Source: Isoetes taiwanensis (taxonomy: Eukaryota; Streptophyta; Lycopodiopsida; Isoetales; Isoetaceae). Taken from it: a stretch of 64,000 bases of DNA. The notes under the pieces were generated by a model. That model was not told where the DNA came from and ran no database searches. It saw nothing but the letters and a program-made list of their open reading frames with translations. A program made the translations under genes and the position numbers. Below, piece by piece: positions 39,701 to 49,872 of the stretch. The DNA lies in the NCBI GenBank assembly GCA_021234155.1, contig JAJEKV010000033.1, positions 4,257,454 to 4,321,453 on the forward strand. The letters are read 5' to 3'. The first letter of the stretch is position 1; every line of letters starts with the position of its first letter.

Positions 39701-41686
39701 ATGCCTAGATCTCTGGTATTTTCAACGATCAAGCTGCGTTTTCATGAGAAGGATTTAACCGACGAGGAACCAACATGTCGCAAGAGCTTGGCCAATCTGC
39801 AAGGAAGAAATTGGAACCATGCCTGTGCTTTAAGGCGCTGTGGCAATATCAAAAACTTGCCTGCAGGTAAATTTGTTCATGCCCACATTATCAACAGTCC
39901 AGGCAAACTAGACAAGCTTTTGAATAATCTGTCAATGCAGATGTATGGCAGATGTGGGGCCATGTTCGATGCAAGAACTGTATTTGACAGCATGCATCAA
40001 AGAAATGCATTCTCCTGGACCATTATGATTGGAATATATGCACAGCATAGACAAATTAGTGTTGCATTTTTAATCTTTCAGCAAATGCCTCGTCCAAATT
40101 TGGTTTCCTGGAATATTATGATTGGAGCCTTTGCACAAGAAAAAGATGAAATGGCGACCCTGAAACTCTTTAAACAAATGCAGAATCAGGGCATGAACCC
40201 GGATAAAATTACGTTTGCCAATGTTCTTGGCGGATGTGGAAGCCTGGTTCAAGGTAAGCAAATTCACAACTTCATTTTGAGGACCAAGTTGGAACAGGAT
40301 GTTATTGTGAATACTGCATTGATCAATATGTATGGTAAGTGCAATAGCCTTGAGGATGCAAGGGACACATTCAACAGAATCCCTAGGAGAGATACTGTGG
40401 CCTGGAATAGTGTCCTTTGTGTTTACTTCCATCATGGACTTTTCAGTGAGGCCATTGAAATTTTTAGGCTAATGAATTCTCAGGGCATAGTTCCAGACCA
40501 GGTTACTCTTGCTGTGATTCTTTCTGCATGTGCAGATGTAGCTGGACTAGCAGAGGGCAGAAAGATGCATGCCTTAGTTGTAATGCTTGGATTTCAGTTA
40601 GATGGCATGATTGGGAACGCCACCATTAGCATGTATGGAAAATGTGGGGCCCTGCAGGATGCAGCAACAACGTTCGAAAGAATAAAACAAAAAAATTTAA
40701 TAACATGGACAACAATGCTTGCAGCATATGCTCAGAATGATGATGGGAATGAGGCCTTCAAGATATTTAGGGCAATGCAGGTACGGGGCATAATGCTGGA
40801 CGCTGTCACATTTAGCACCATTCTTGATGTGTGTGCAGATCAACAAGACTTGTCTCAAGGTAAGTTAATTCACGCTCTCATTTTCATTAGAAACCTCATT
40901 TCTGATAGTATTGTGAGCAATTCTCTAATCAACATGTATGGAAAATGTGGACATGTCCTTAATGCTTGGGAGATCTTCCAAAAATATCCCATGCAAGATG
41001 TAATTTCTTGGACTACAATGTTGTCAGCACTGGCTCGACATCGTGAAAATGTCAAGGCCTTCCTCTTGTTTCAGGAGATGCAAACACGAGGACTGGCTTC
41101 TGATAGGATTGCATATATAATTGTGCTTGATCTGTGTGCTAGATTGGCAGCCCTAAATGCAGGCAGAACTTTGCACCTTCAGATTTCACTTGTTAACTTA
41201 GAATCTGATATTGTTGTAGCTAATTCCCTTCTTAATATGTATGCAAAATGTGGAAGCTTAGAGGATCTTCGGAACTTGTTTGCTAAGATGCCTGAGCGAT
41301 CTGTTACATCATGGACTAGTGTAATTGCAGCATATGCCCAGCATGGTTGCACTGCAGGTTCCTTCCAGCTCTTTAGAAAAATGCACCTAAGAGGAGTTAT
41401 GCCAAACGATGTTACCTTTGTTGCTGTTCTTTCAGCATGTAACCAAGGTGGTCTTGTTGATAAAGGTTGCCATTGGTTCATCTCCGCTACCCAGATTTAT
41501 TGCATACATCTGACGGAGGATCACTACAGCTGTATTATTAACCTTCTAGCATGTTCAGGATTGATGGCTGAAGCACTAGACTTGATTGGCAACATATCCT
41601 TCGAGCCCATAGCTATGTCATGGATGACTTTGATTGGCACAGCTGAAATGCTACATCCATGCAACAGGATGAATCTTACCATTTAG
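39701..41686 (+). CDS. PLS-class PPR protein, truncated E motif
   Basis: An intronless 661-codon frame. From about residue 50 to 630 it is built of consecutive P, L and S pentatricopeptide repeats; clear landmarks are QMYGRCGAMFDARTVFDSM, NMYGKCNSLEDARDTFNRI, SMYGKCGALQDAATTF, NMYGKCGHVLNAWEIF and NMYAKCGSLEDLRNLF, each followed by a W-(T/N)-x-M-type S motif. Such proteins bind single-stranded RNA in mitochondria or plastids and guide editing or processing. The N-terminus (MPRSLVFSTIKLRF) is basic and lacks acidic residues, which suits an organelle transit peptide, but the target cannot be told. The C-terminus begins an E motif (MSWMTLIGTAEML) and stops about 11 residues later; there is no E+ or DYW domain. 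It could act with a separate DYW partner or be mildly truncated. The single ATG at 39701 gives the longest frame. Confidence 0.9.
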   Translation: MPRSLVFSTIKLRFHEKDLTDEEPTCRKSLANLQGRNWNHACALRRCGNIKNLPAGKFVHAHIINSPGKLDKLLNNLSMQMYGRCGAMFDARTVFDSMHQRNAFSWTIMIGIYAQHRQISVAFLIFQQMPRPNLVSWNIMIGAFAQEKDEMATLKLFKQMQNQGMNPDKITFANVLGGCGSLVQGKQIHNFILRTKLEQDVIVNTALINMYGKCNSLEDARDTFNRIPRRDTVAWNSVLCVYFHHGLFSEAIEIFRLMNSQGIVPDQVTLAVILSACADVAGLAEGRKMHALVVMLGFQLDGMIGNATISMYGKCGALQDAATTFERIKQKNLITWTTMLAAYAQNDDGNEAFKIFRAMQVRGIMLDAVTFSTILDVCADQQDLSQGKLIHALIFIRNLISDSIVSNSLINMYGKCGHVLNAWEIFQKYPMQDVISWTTMLSALARHRENVKAFLLFQEMQTRGLASDRIAYIIVLDLCARLAALNAGRTLHLQISLVNLESDIVVANSLLNMYAKCGSLEDLRNLFAKMPERSVTSWTSVIAAYAQHGCTAGSFQLFRKMHLRGVMPNDVTFVAVLSACNQGGLVDKGCHWFISATQIYCIHLTEDHYSCIINLLACSGLMAEALDLIGNISFEPIAMSWMTLIGTAEMLHPCNRMNLTI

Positions 41687-42881
41687 TTGTGAAAGGTAAC
41701 TCCTGTGAGGTAATCAATATTTCGAACAACAAACAGCAGTATGTCAATATGCATTGTACATCATAGCTTTCTTGGTATTTCTTGTAGAGTTTATTGCCAT
41801 ATGTAGCCTGCACATCTTTCTCTGCGTTGGCAAAGTCTTTCTTCAGAGAAATGTCAAGGAAACATGACAGGCTAGCCATTGATTTGTTGGCTACAAATTG
41901 GCTGTTCCATTTTCACTGATATGTTCTCCTTGCAAATTGCTGGCAGGATTATTGAAGGCGTGCTAAAGCTAGACACTTATTCCCGAGTATTGAGAGTAAG
42001 CCAATTCCCATTTGTTATTAAGACTTATTCCTATGTCCCACAGATTATAGATAACCTGTGCACGGATTTCCTAAAACCAGATTTTGGCTCTAAATGAATC
42101 TGTGCTAGAGCCAAAATCATCATTCCATAGCAGAAATTCCCATACCATTGGAGAAAAATGAGGTCAGTTAGAAGTGCCACCTTAAGGGATTGAACATGAT
42201 GCCCTATGCCAGAAGTATATCCGTGGCCTGGCATGCAAGTGGCATGGAAACAATTGTCCTACGCATTATTTACGCTGATATATGACTTGCACTAGAAAAA
42301 GCACAGTCAAACAAGTAAATGAATTATCCTAGACGATGATAGGATAGACTGGCCACAAAACCTATTGAAGTGATCAAGAAGGGGTAGTTAAATACAACTT
42401 GGGAGCATTTTCTTTCACAGTTGATCATTATTCTGTTATAATCTTCGTGCAATTCTGGAGAAGTATTGGAGTAGTTTTGAGGTGGTTACAATGGCCTTGT
42501 TGCTTTTTCAAGGTCATGTCCCATATTGGAGCAAAAATGGCCATTCCAGCTGTCTCAGTAATTGAAATCTATATTTTGAAGCAGAGCTTTGGACCTAAAG
42601 AGCATTTTTATGCGGACGTGGTTGCGTATTTTTTCAAAACGGCCATCTCATTTTTATCCCATTTCTTTTGGCAATGAGCGCTGACAATTGTGTTCCTTGT
42701 GTAGCCACTACATGGTTTATCAAGATATCGTCCTTTCTTTCTTCATTTGCAGGTCCGGCCATCAGCTCTCAACTGCATCGTTAGTCCTTTCCTTCTACCT
42801 ACCTATCTAATTGACAGGTCCTCGCAGGTAATCCTAAATGTTTATTTGCCATGCATTATTACCGTAATTGCCATCTACTTT
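41687..42881. other. Spacer downstream of the PPR gene
   Basis: No gene supported. Short frames at 41879-42097 and 42399-42677 show no motif. Confidence 0.5.
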
Positions 42882-42990
42882 GTGATAAACAGGCTATGAG
42901 CTGTTTATCATGATGAACAGCCTGAGAATCGTTTATCAGGCTATGAGCTTTTTATCATGATGAACAGCCTGAAGACCGTTTATCAGGACC
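42882..42990. repeat. Nested tandem and inverted repeats around TTTATCATGATGAACAGCC
   Basis: TGATAAACAG and CTGTTTATCA form a perfect 10-bp hairpin with an 8-base loop at about 42882-42909. The ~53-bp unit GTTTATCAGGCTATGAGCT...AACAGCCTGA is then repeated to about 42985. CAGGCT/AGCCTG arms also pair within each unit. Confidence 0.75.
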
Positions 42991-43456
42991 AGAAGCTCCG
43001 ATCTGTGATACTCTGTCTTTGAAGATTGTTTGGTGGTGGATTTGGACAAAAACGTTGCAAAATTTTACCCTGTTCTAAAATTTGTCCTAAAATTTCAGGT
43101 AAGGAAGTCTAATCTTTGAAAAGCCGACTTTTAAGCCTAGAGGATCAGAAGAAATTTTCGTAGAACCATAAGCTTAAAGATGTACTTTGGAAGGTTCTTT
43201 TCTTCTCATAGATGTTCATTACCAGAAGCTTAAAGATGTTCCTTGGAAGGGTTTTACTTTTGCTGCCGAATCAAACGTGAGCTCCCTGCCATGATTCTTA
43301 CCAAGCGTAAGGTCGCCTCTATTCCTCGATGCAAACAGCTCGTGAAAAATTTGTCTAGTGAAAAATTTGCTGGCACTTGTCGGTTAAAGGGGTCAAACCT
43401 TGTCCTCGCCCATTATGGCCACTAGGCTCTCACAGAGTTTAGCTCCGTCTTATGTT
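42991..43456. other. Spacer
   Basis: No gene. AACCATAAGCTTAAAGATGT and CAGAAGCTTAAAGATGTTC near 43168 and 43222 form an imperfect duplication. Confidence 0.5.
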
Positions 43457-43683
43457 GGGGTCACATGACCCAAAATCGAACGGGGTTAAAACAGCTAGCT
43501 GGGTCAGCGCTGACTCAAAACGTCAGCTACGTGTTCACATGAATGGGTCTCTGCCAGGTGCCGTTTTGCTGAAAATCCTTCAGCAGTATAAAATCGGCCA
43601 TCAGCCGTGGAGAAAACCCATCCAATTCATCACCTGCCTTTCTTTTTCACGGCCGGAGCCATCTGAAACAGCCCGAATTCCTC

Positions 43684-44934
43684 ATGGCAGAGGGTCATCT
43701 ACCTCTATTCCATGATCTAGATCTGATGGATGAGTCTTCTGATCATGATGAGTTCGACCAATTTGTAGCTGTTGTGATTCAAATTTTGTTGAGTTGGATC
43801 ATAATTCTGTTCTCTGTGCTCTCCAAAACAACCAGGGAATATTGGGTCTATCCAAGGCAGATCGCCTTCTGGGAAGAGGTGAGCTCTTCCTTGTGGCATG
43901 AATCCGGTCTTGCAGGCAATTACAATTTCAGGCGCTTCTATCGAATGTCTGCACGGAACTTTGAGGCTTTGCTGAAATTAGTGGCTCCACATATTCCAGA
44001 AGCAGATCCTCAAGAATGGGTAAGGGAACCTGTTTACAAAGAGCAAGCTCTAGCCTGTGTGATTTTCCGTCTTGCTCATAACTCAAAAACTTTTGTTTGT
44101 TCCCAATTGTTTGCCCTTGGTGTCTCAACCGTGCATAAATATACTAGAATTATAGTGGAGATACTGGCCACAAATTTGAGGAATGAGTTCATTAGACCTC
44201 CTGACGGTGCCAGGTTGCAGTCTATCATGGAAGAATTTGAGTCCATATCTGGGGTGCCACATGTGGCTGGTGTCATAGATGGCTCACACATTCCATTCCG
44301 TCACAAGCCAGCAGCAAGGTATACTCCAGCAGATTATTGGTGTCGTCATCACTTCCATTCTATTTTGCTACAGGCAGTGTGTGATGCTGGTAAGATATTC
44401 TGGGACGTATGCTGCGATGCACCAGGTGGATCACATGACACTCGCCACTTCCACACTTCTCCTCTTTACGGTAAGCTTGAAACTAGACAAATTCTTGCTT
44501 CACCAATTAGAAGAATTCGTGGTATTAGAATGAAACCATATATTCTTGGTGACTCTGGCTATCCTGCATCATCCTTTATGTTAGTTGTTCGGAGGAGGAA
44601 AGCTAATGATACTGCTGAGGATATTATTTTTTCAAGAAGATTGTCACAGATAAGAGTGATCATTGAAAATTCATTTGCTCTATTGAAAGGAAGATGGAAG
44701 ATTTGCATGGACATGCCAATCAGTATGCCGTTTGCTCCACGAGTTGTCATTGCATGTTGTGTGTTGCACAACTTTCTGCAATTGAATGGCGAGGAAGAAG
44801 GTGTAGAAGGTAATGTGACAATCTATGGTGGTGGTGCCATTAATCAAGGGGAGAGCAGGAGACGAAGAGAAGGTAATTGCTTGCGTCGGACCATTTTCAA
44901 ATATATGCAGGACAAGGGCCTTCTGAAACCTTAA
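43684..44934 (+). CDS. PIF/Harbinger (HARBI1-like) transposase
   Basis: A full-length 416-codon frame with no interruption. The N-terminus has an acidic stretch and a hydrophobic segment (residues about 27-46). At 118-161 (YKEQALACVIFRLAHNSKTF...STVHKYTRIIVEIL) is the helix-turn-helix region typical of the family. The DDE nuclease follows: Asp199 in AGVIDGSHIPF, Asp290 in YILGDSGYP and Glu328 in RVIIENSFALLKGRWKI, the three catalytic residues of DDE_Tnp_4. ACCVLHNFLQLNGE near residue 360 is the conserved C-terminal motif. Family length is 350-450, so it is complete. It normally needs the element's Myb-like protein for nuclear import and DNA binding; that partner is broken here, so movement would need help from another copy. 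The ATG at 43684 sits in good position after the left terminal repeat. Confidence 0.92.
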   Translation: MAEGHLPLFHDLDLMDESSDHDEFDQFVAVVIQILLSWIIILFSVLSKTTREYWVYPRQIAFWEEVSSSLWHESGLAGNYNFRRFYRMSARNFEALLKLVAPHIPEADPQEWVREPVYKEQALACVIFRLAHNSKTFVCSQLFALGVSTVHKYTRIIVEILATNLRNEFIRPPDGARLQSIMEEFESISGVPHVAGVIDGSHIPFRHKPAARYTPADYWCRHHFHSILLQAVCDAGKIFWDVCCDAPGGSHDTRHFHTSPLYGKLETRQILASPIRRIRGIRMKPYILGDSGYPASSFMLVVRRRKANDTAEDIIFSRRLSQIRVIIENSFALLKGRWKICMDMPISMPFAPRVVIACCVLHNFLQLNGEEEGVEGNVTIYGGGAINQGESRRRREGNCLRRTIFKYMQDKGLLKP

Positions 44935-45100
44935 AAATCCAAAGTTTTTGTTTGTGTGTTTTAATTTTATTGCATGAATGCTCTTGAAGCATTTTCAGTT
45001 TGCTTTTTTTAATCCAAAATTAGATCCAAAAAAGCATGTGTTCTTTAGTTTCTGTCATGTGTTCTTTAGTTGCAATGTGATTTAATATGTTTGTTGTTGT

Positions 45101-45720
45101 ATTGGCCCACCTGATATGTGTTAAGCAAAAGAAAAGCAACTTTACATTGGCCCACCATATGTGTTAAGCTATATACTATTCAGAAAATTCATTACTCTGT
45201 TGTGCAGGCTATCCTGTAATGCAAGATGAAAGTGACATCCTCAATATAAAAATAAAGTGTAAATGCAAGATGACAGTGACCTCTTCAATATAAAAATAAA
45301 GTGTACATTGTAATTTTTCTTTGCTGTGCAACAAAAGCATTTACATTGGCCCACCTGTGCTATGTAATGATGTACATTGTATAATTCCAAAGTCAACTAT
45401 TCTGTAATTTAACATAGTCTGTTACTCTTGCATTGAAAATGACCTCTGTTTTTTGTACAACAGGAAAGCTCGATGTTGCATTGGCCCACCTTGCATACAA
45501 AACCACACTTGTTGCATAAATACATAAGCCCAAAATGAATTCAGACGTGACTTGCATTGGCTCACCTTAGTTGTTTAAAGTGCTCTCTTTCCTGTACAAC
45601 AGAAAATCTGAATTTTGCATTGGCCCACCTTGCACAGCAGTTGCTTAAACCATTTCTACTTGTTGCATAAATACATATCCCATAATGCATTAAAACGTGA
45701 CTTGCATTAAAACCATTACA
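45101..45720 (+). repeat. Interspersed CATTGGCCCACC repeats in the Harbinger 3' half
   Basis: ATTGG(C/-)CCACC-type words occur at 45101, 45146, 45345, 45480, 45556 and 45619. The last part is a degenerate ~150-bp tandem duplication (45430-45575 and 45580-45715) that also shares TGTACAACAG, GTTGCATAAATACATA and CGTGACTTGCATT. A ~40-bp unit with CAATATAAAAATAAAGTGTA is directly repeated at about 45235-45305. Confidence 0.7.
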
Positions 45721-45999
45721 AGAAGAATAAGTTTAAACCATTACAACAAGAATAAGTTTAACATACCTGAATTACTGAAATTTTTCAAACCACAACAATA
45801 CTTTAAGGCTGGTAATAATTATGTGAACTAGATGCAGATGGATGGAATGGCTCCTCCTCGGTTGGCAATTAGCCTCCAAAGAAAACTAGTTGGATAAAAT
45901 GGGCTTGCCATGTTGCTAGTTTGGGGAGCGGATCTTGGCGTGAATGCATATCAAGTTGAAGTCTCATTTGCATCTCGGCAAGACGCAGCTTGCAATTGC

Positions 46000-46900
46000 T
46001 CCTTCCTATCTCGCAATTTGCGGTTGCAATTGCTCAAAGACGCTCACCGCTTCTCTCTTTTGTTGCAACTCCATTACCTTCAAGTCTTTTTTGTATGACG
46101 GTGATGCTCGTAAGAGCATCGGCCGAAATAGATCTTTGCACCTCCGAACCGCCGTCATTGCGTTTTGATTTAGTCTTCTTTCCCCAAGACTGGAGCTCCC
46201 TTTCTTAGCAACAATTTGCTTCTCCTTCCCATCCTTCTTGGGTGTGTGTTGACAATCATCGGGAATTTCCTCGCTCTCATCATCAATCAATCGTCACTTT
46301 CGCGAGTCTTGGGCCTCTAGATTGATTCTTGGGGGCTGCCGTTGCTCAATTTGGCATGATCCCTTGTGCCTCTTCCCAAGAACCTCCTGTATTTCTTGCC
46401 GATCACATGAAGTACGCTTCCCTACCGCCACTTGCATTTGAGTCGAAATTTGTTTGGGATCTCAACCCAATGTCGGTTGTGCCTCCCCGGCAATCCACCG
46501 CGACTTGGCCGAGCTACCGGGATGGCATCTATCGATCAAAGTACCGCCATGTGCTTGGAGTGCCCCCTGTTCCATTCTCTTGATCTCTTTCCTTCTTATA
46601 CCGCCCGATCATAAACTCAAAGGCGATTCTTCACTTGCTTTCCCTCATACTTCGTATTAAACTCCCCGCTCAAAGGGTTGCGATCAAATCGTGATGCTTG
46701 CATCCTAGATTCCCCTTCTTAACCACATTGAACTTAACATCTGCGAACTCCATTAAGAGATGATCAATGACATGACTAGGCCAAAGAACCTTCCCTTTGG
46801 TAGAAGTAGATCTTTGGATTCACAACAGGTTGGAATGCTCAGGTGCAATCTGAGTGGATGGAATCTCCTCATCAAATTCAAGAAACCCATCTTCCTAAAA
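46000..46900 (-). pseudogene. Harbinger Myb/SANT-like accessory protein relic (second)
   Basis: Reverse-strand fragments near 46780-46680 read WPSHVIDHLLMEFADVKFN and VVKKGNLGCKHHDLI, like the Myb/SANT-type DNA-binding domain of Harbinger accessory proteins. The open frame at 46006-46290 reads DDESEEIPDDCQHTPKKD, then KRE-AVSVFEQLQPQI, a typical acidic linker and helical C-terminus. Several stops and shifts separate them, so the partner gene is dead although the transposase is open. Confidence 0.6.
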
Positions 46901-47371
46901 AAGAGTTCGGGTCCATGAGAAGAATGAATTTGAACAGAGGAAGGAAGAAAACAAAGGATTCGTAAAAAATTTGAATAGATGAAGGACGATTTTGAACGGG
47001 CTCCTTGGCAATTCAATCGGACACGATTATGGCGAAAAGAATGATCAAGAGATCATGGACGATTTTTGGCGTAAAACAGTGGGTCGAATGATGTGGAGAA
47101 GAATCGAATGCTTGAATCCGGCAAGGTGAGGTATTCTTGAGAGGAGAATCGTGGCCCTTTTCATCGAAGGGAAATTTTGGCATATTTGGGTCATGTGAAT
47201 CCTTTTCGGCTGATTCAGCGCTGATCCAAATTTGGATCAGCCGGGGGAAAAATTTGGCATCAGCCCACGCGGGATAGCCCACGCGTGGCTGAATAAGCAG
47301 GTATGCAAATTTTCAGAGCTGATTCCGTGGCTGACTTTGGCTGAGCAAAAATAGTATCATGTGAACGACCC

Positions 47372-48212
47372 TTTAAACCACATGCCTCAAAAATTATCAT
47401 GAGCTAACTATTGAGAGGCGTAAGCAAACAAGTGCTGCGCACGGAGGGTTGCCCTCCATGGCCGGAGATGAAGTGGCTTAAGTCATAGTTGAAGACAATA
47501 CAGTACTTGAATCGAAATTGCTATTTTAAAACATTGACATTTTGTGAAGGTGATGGTTGCATCATTAACTTCTCCTTAGATGAGCTTCTCTTGGACTAGG
47601 ATCCAAGTGGACACATGGACTTTGGGGTCTGAGTGCAACGTATTGGTGTTTGTTGCTTGGTATGGAACTAGGATGGCAAGAAGCATAAGAAGAAGTGTAA
47701 TCGAGGAGACAATCGAAGTACATGTATTGTGAGGTGGAAGTGTAATCGAGGAGACAATCGAAGTACATGTATTGTGAGGTGGCTTAAATCGTAGTTGAAA
47801 GTTATGTTTTGACAATCAATTCAAATTGCTACTTCTAGACAATAGAGTATTTGATACCATGAGTTTATTAATAGCATGATATACATGGGAGTACTTGGAT
47901 ACTTGATAACATACGAAACAATTTAAGAAGAATCGAAATAGAGGAAGCGAGGAGGGGGTGGGGCACTTAAGAATTATGAATCGTTTTGCACGTCAATTTT
48001 GTCAAGAGGATGAAGGAAGAATTCGATATTTTAAATTGAAGAAGGTTGCTAAGAATTTAATAGCATGGAATGCATGGAAGTTGCAAGCAAAGTAAAGTTG
48101 CTTAAAAATGTGAAGGGATGTCTTTTGTTGCTCTATAGTTATGCATCATGTTTTGAGCCTAGATTCTGTCGAAGGCAATGATTTGGAGTCCGTGATTGAG
48201 CTCAAATGTGCT
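47372..48212. other. Spacer with a 46-bp tandem duplication
   Basis: No gene. AAGTGTAATCGAGGAGACAA followed by CGAAGTACATGTATTGTGAGG is directly repeated at about 47690-47781. Confidence 0.65.
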
Positions 48213-48707
48213 TTACTCCGGCTCTTCAATATGCTTTGGCGCAATGATCGAGGATCTGTCTTCATTGTAGCTAATCGCCTCCAATAGGTAACCAAGAAAT
48301 TTGTCAAGCAATGCTCCTACCATTGTGACATGTAGCGTGTTGGATCCAGTGTCGATGTCGCCGAACATTGTTAACTCTTCTGTCATGTCGTCGTTCCTGC
48401 ACGTATCGCAGAGACTGTCCGGCACTACCCTGTTACAAGCATTGCATATCTTGACGACCTTGTTTTCGTCAGTTATATTCAATCTTAATCTTAATGTGCC
48501 TGAGATCTGTACATGCAAGGATGCAACATTGGCAGATCTTGCACTAACATTAGCAGCAGAACGTCTACCTGCACTTGGATCAACCAAATGCCATAACTTT
48601 TCAAACTCTAGAACCTTCTGGATGCTTTGTTTCCACACTTGGAAACCACTTTCTCCTTTAAAAACCTCAATGGCATTAAGCAAATTAGCACCAAATCTAC
48701 TAGACAT
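48213..48707 (-). CDS. Copia gag N-terminus fused in frame to an OB-fold/zinc-ribbon-like segment
   Basis: A reverse-strand frame of 164 codons from the ATG at 48707. The first ~50 residues (NAIEVFKGESGFQVWKQSI, then VLEFEKLWHLVDPS) are a Copia-type gag start, the FxGxxFxxWK...Lxxxxxwxxvd pattern. The rest is not gag: VVKICNACNRVV and SLCDTC form a four-Cys zinc ribbon (C-x2-C-x8-C-x2-C), followed by ELTMFGDIDTGSNTLHVTMV and LLDKFLGYLLEAI, which resembles the C-terminal OB fold of the RPA70 single-strand DNA-binding subunit. The join is in frame at about residue 60. Upstream, TTGGTATCAGATCC (48743-48730) is a Met-tRNA primer-site match, so the gag start is in its native setting. The frame ends HIEEPE. 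Whether it is expressed is unknown; the OB-fold identification is by eye. Confidence 0.5.
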   Translation of the reverse strand: MSSRFGANLLNAIEVFKGESGFQVWKQSIQKVLEFEKLWHLVDPSAGRRSAANVSARSANVASLHVQISGTLRLRLNITDENKVVKICNACNRVVPDSLCDTCRNDDMTEELTMFGDIDTGSNTLHVTMVGALLDKFLGYLLEAISYNEDRSSIIAPKHIEEPE

Positions 48708-48729
48708 GATTATTTCACCTTGGATCTCT

Positions 48730-48743
48730 GGATCTGATACCAA
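48730..48743 (-). other. Primer-binding site of a reverse-strand LTR element
   Basis: On the reverse strand the sequence TTGGTATCAGATCC matches the initiator Met-tRNA primer site except for one base (T in place of G). It is followed 23 bases later by the gag start. The sequence beyond (48744 rightward) should be the end of the 5' LTR, and its last bases on that strand are TTCTTCA. Confidence 0.6.
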
Positions 48744-49872
48744 TGAAGAATTTTCAACACAATGATACTAGCATATAATCTATTCAAAGATTAAATTGAA
48801 TAGAAACAAGCAATAAGTTCTAGCAAATTTCTCCTTCAGATTTATCTTCACAACTTAAACCATTGTTTTTTCAAACCTTATAATAGCTACAGTAAAATTA
48901 CTGTAGCATTGGTATTGACCAAGCTACTGTAGCTTGGTTGACCTGCATCCGACAGCCCAAGCATTAGGTTGGAGTTCCATCCAGCACCTGTGATCAACTG
49001 TAATAATGCCGATACGCAAATCAATACTTCTTGTTTATGTTATAGCCTTGGATCCAGCCGCCAAGGCGGACCGATCGAGCTATGCTTATCCTGTATAACT
49101 CAAACTGGAAGGTTTGAACCAAGTTTCCCCCTTAGGCACATATTAGGTGTCCATTTACCATTAATAAAAAACGTCTTCATCGAATCCGGAACCTTTGAAG
49201 CATAATTTCATCTGTAACTTTCCTGCAGACAAGTAAATAAATAAGAAAAATTCAGCAAGCAAAAAGCCATAGCAACACTAGCTAATACTAGGAAAGCAAT
49301 TATAGTAACAAAAGAAAGAATATTTAACTCCTATCTTGCAACTTTAGAATGCCACGAATGGCCAGGTTAAAAGAACCTAATTTATTGATCAATTCAAGAG
49401 ACACAAGGAGCAATTTCATATGACTTAAACACTTTGCAAACCCAGTCCAAAAGATGCTATAACAACAAAAGACATCAATAGAACCAGGTTATCTTTGGCA
49501 GTACTAATTATGAAATCTTATATATCTTTTGCTGCCAGAGATAGTTGCGGGGTAATTTTTGATAGAGAACCAATACCATGGCATCATCTCCCTTGTCTGG
49601 AAACATTAATTACACAAGTAGACGGTCTCAGAAAAATGACACAACTAAATTCCATGTTCTTAACAGGTTACTCACCAAGAGACTTCAAATAACTTGTCAG
49701 GGAGAACATCTGCACCATCTTTATATAAAAATCATGTGCTTTATGACGTTGACAATGCTGTAAATGAAAAGGATTCTTGATATAGCTTGTTGATAACTTT
49801 ACCTATACAAGGCGGGCAGTTAGCATGCTATGCTTTCTCTACTACATTGTACGAGATCAAGAATATGCATAC
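48744..49872. other. Probable LTR remnant and spacer
   Basis: By position the first few hundred bases should be the 5' LTR of the reverse-strand Copia element, but no second LTR is present to set its outer edge. At about 48887-48945 two palindromes occur: CTACAGTAA/TTACTGTAG with a 2-base loop, and AAGCTAC-T-GTAGCTT. No gene is supported to 49872. Confidence 0.4.

Larger units (their letters stand above)
43457..47371 (+). mobile_element. PIF/Harbinger DNA transposon with open transposase frame
   Basis: The coding content is a Harbinger pair: a transposase at 43684-44934 and a decayed Myb/SANT-like partner on the reverse strand at about 46100-46900. The left end reads GGGGTCACATGA (43457) and the right end, reversed, GGGTCGTTCACATGA (ending 47371). 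They match apart from three bases, in the style of Harbinger terminal repeats. Inside the ends, GGGTCAGCGCTGACTC (43501) and the reverse of TGATTCAGCGCTGATCC (47211) form a second, subterminal inverted repeat. The expected 3-bp target duplication is not clear, so the exact termini may be off by a few bases. Confidence 0.75.
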
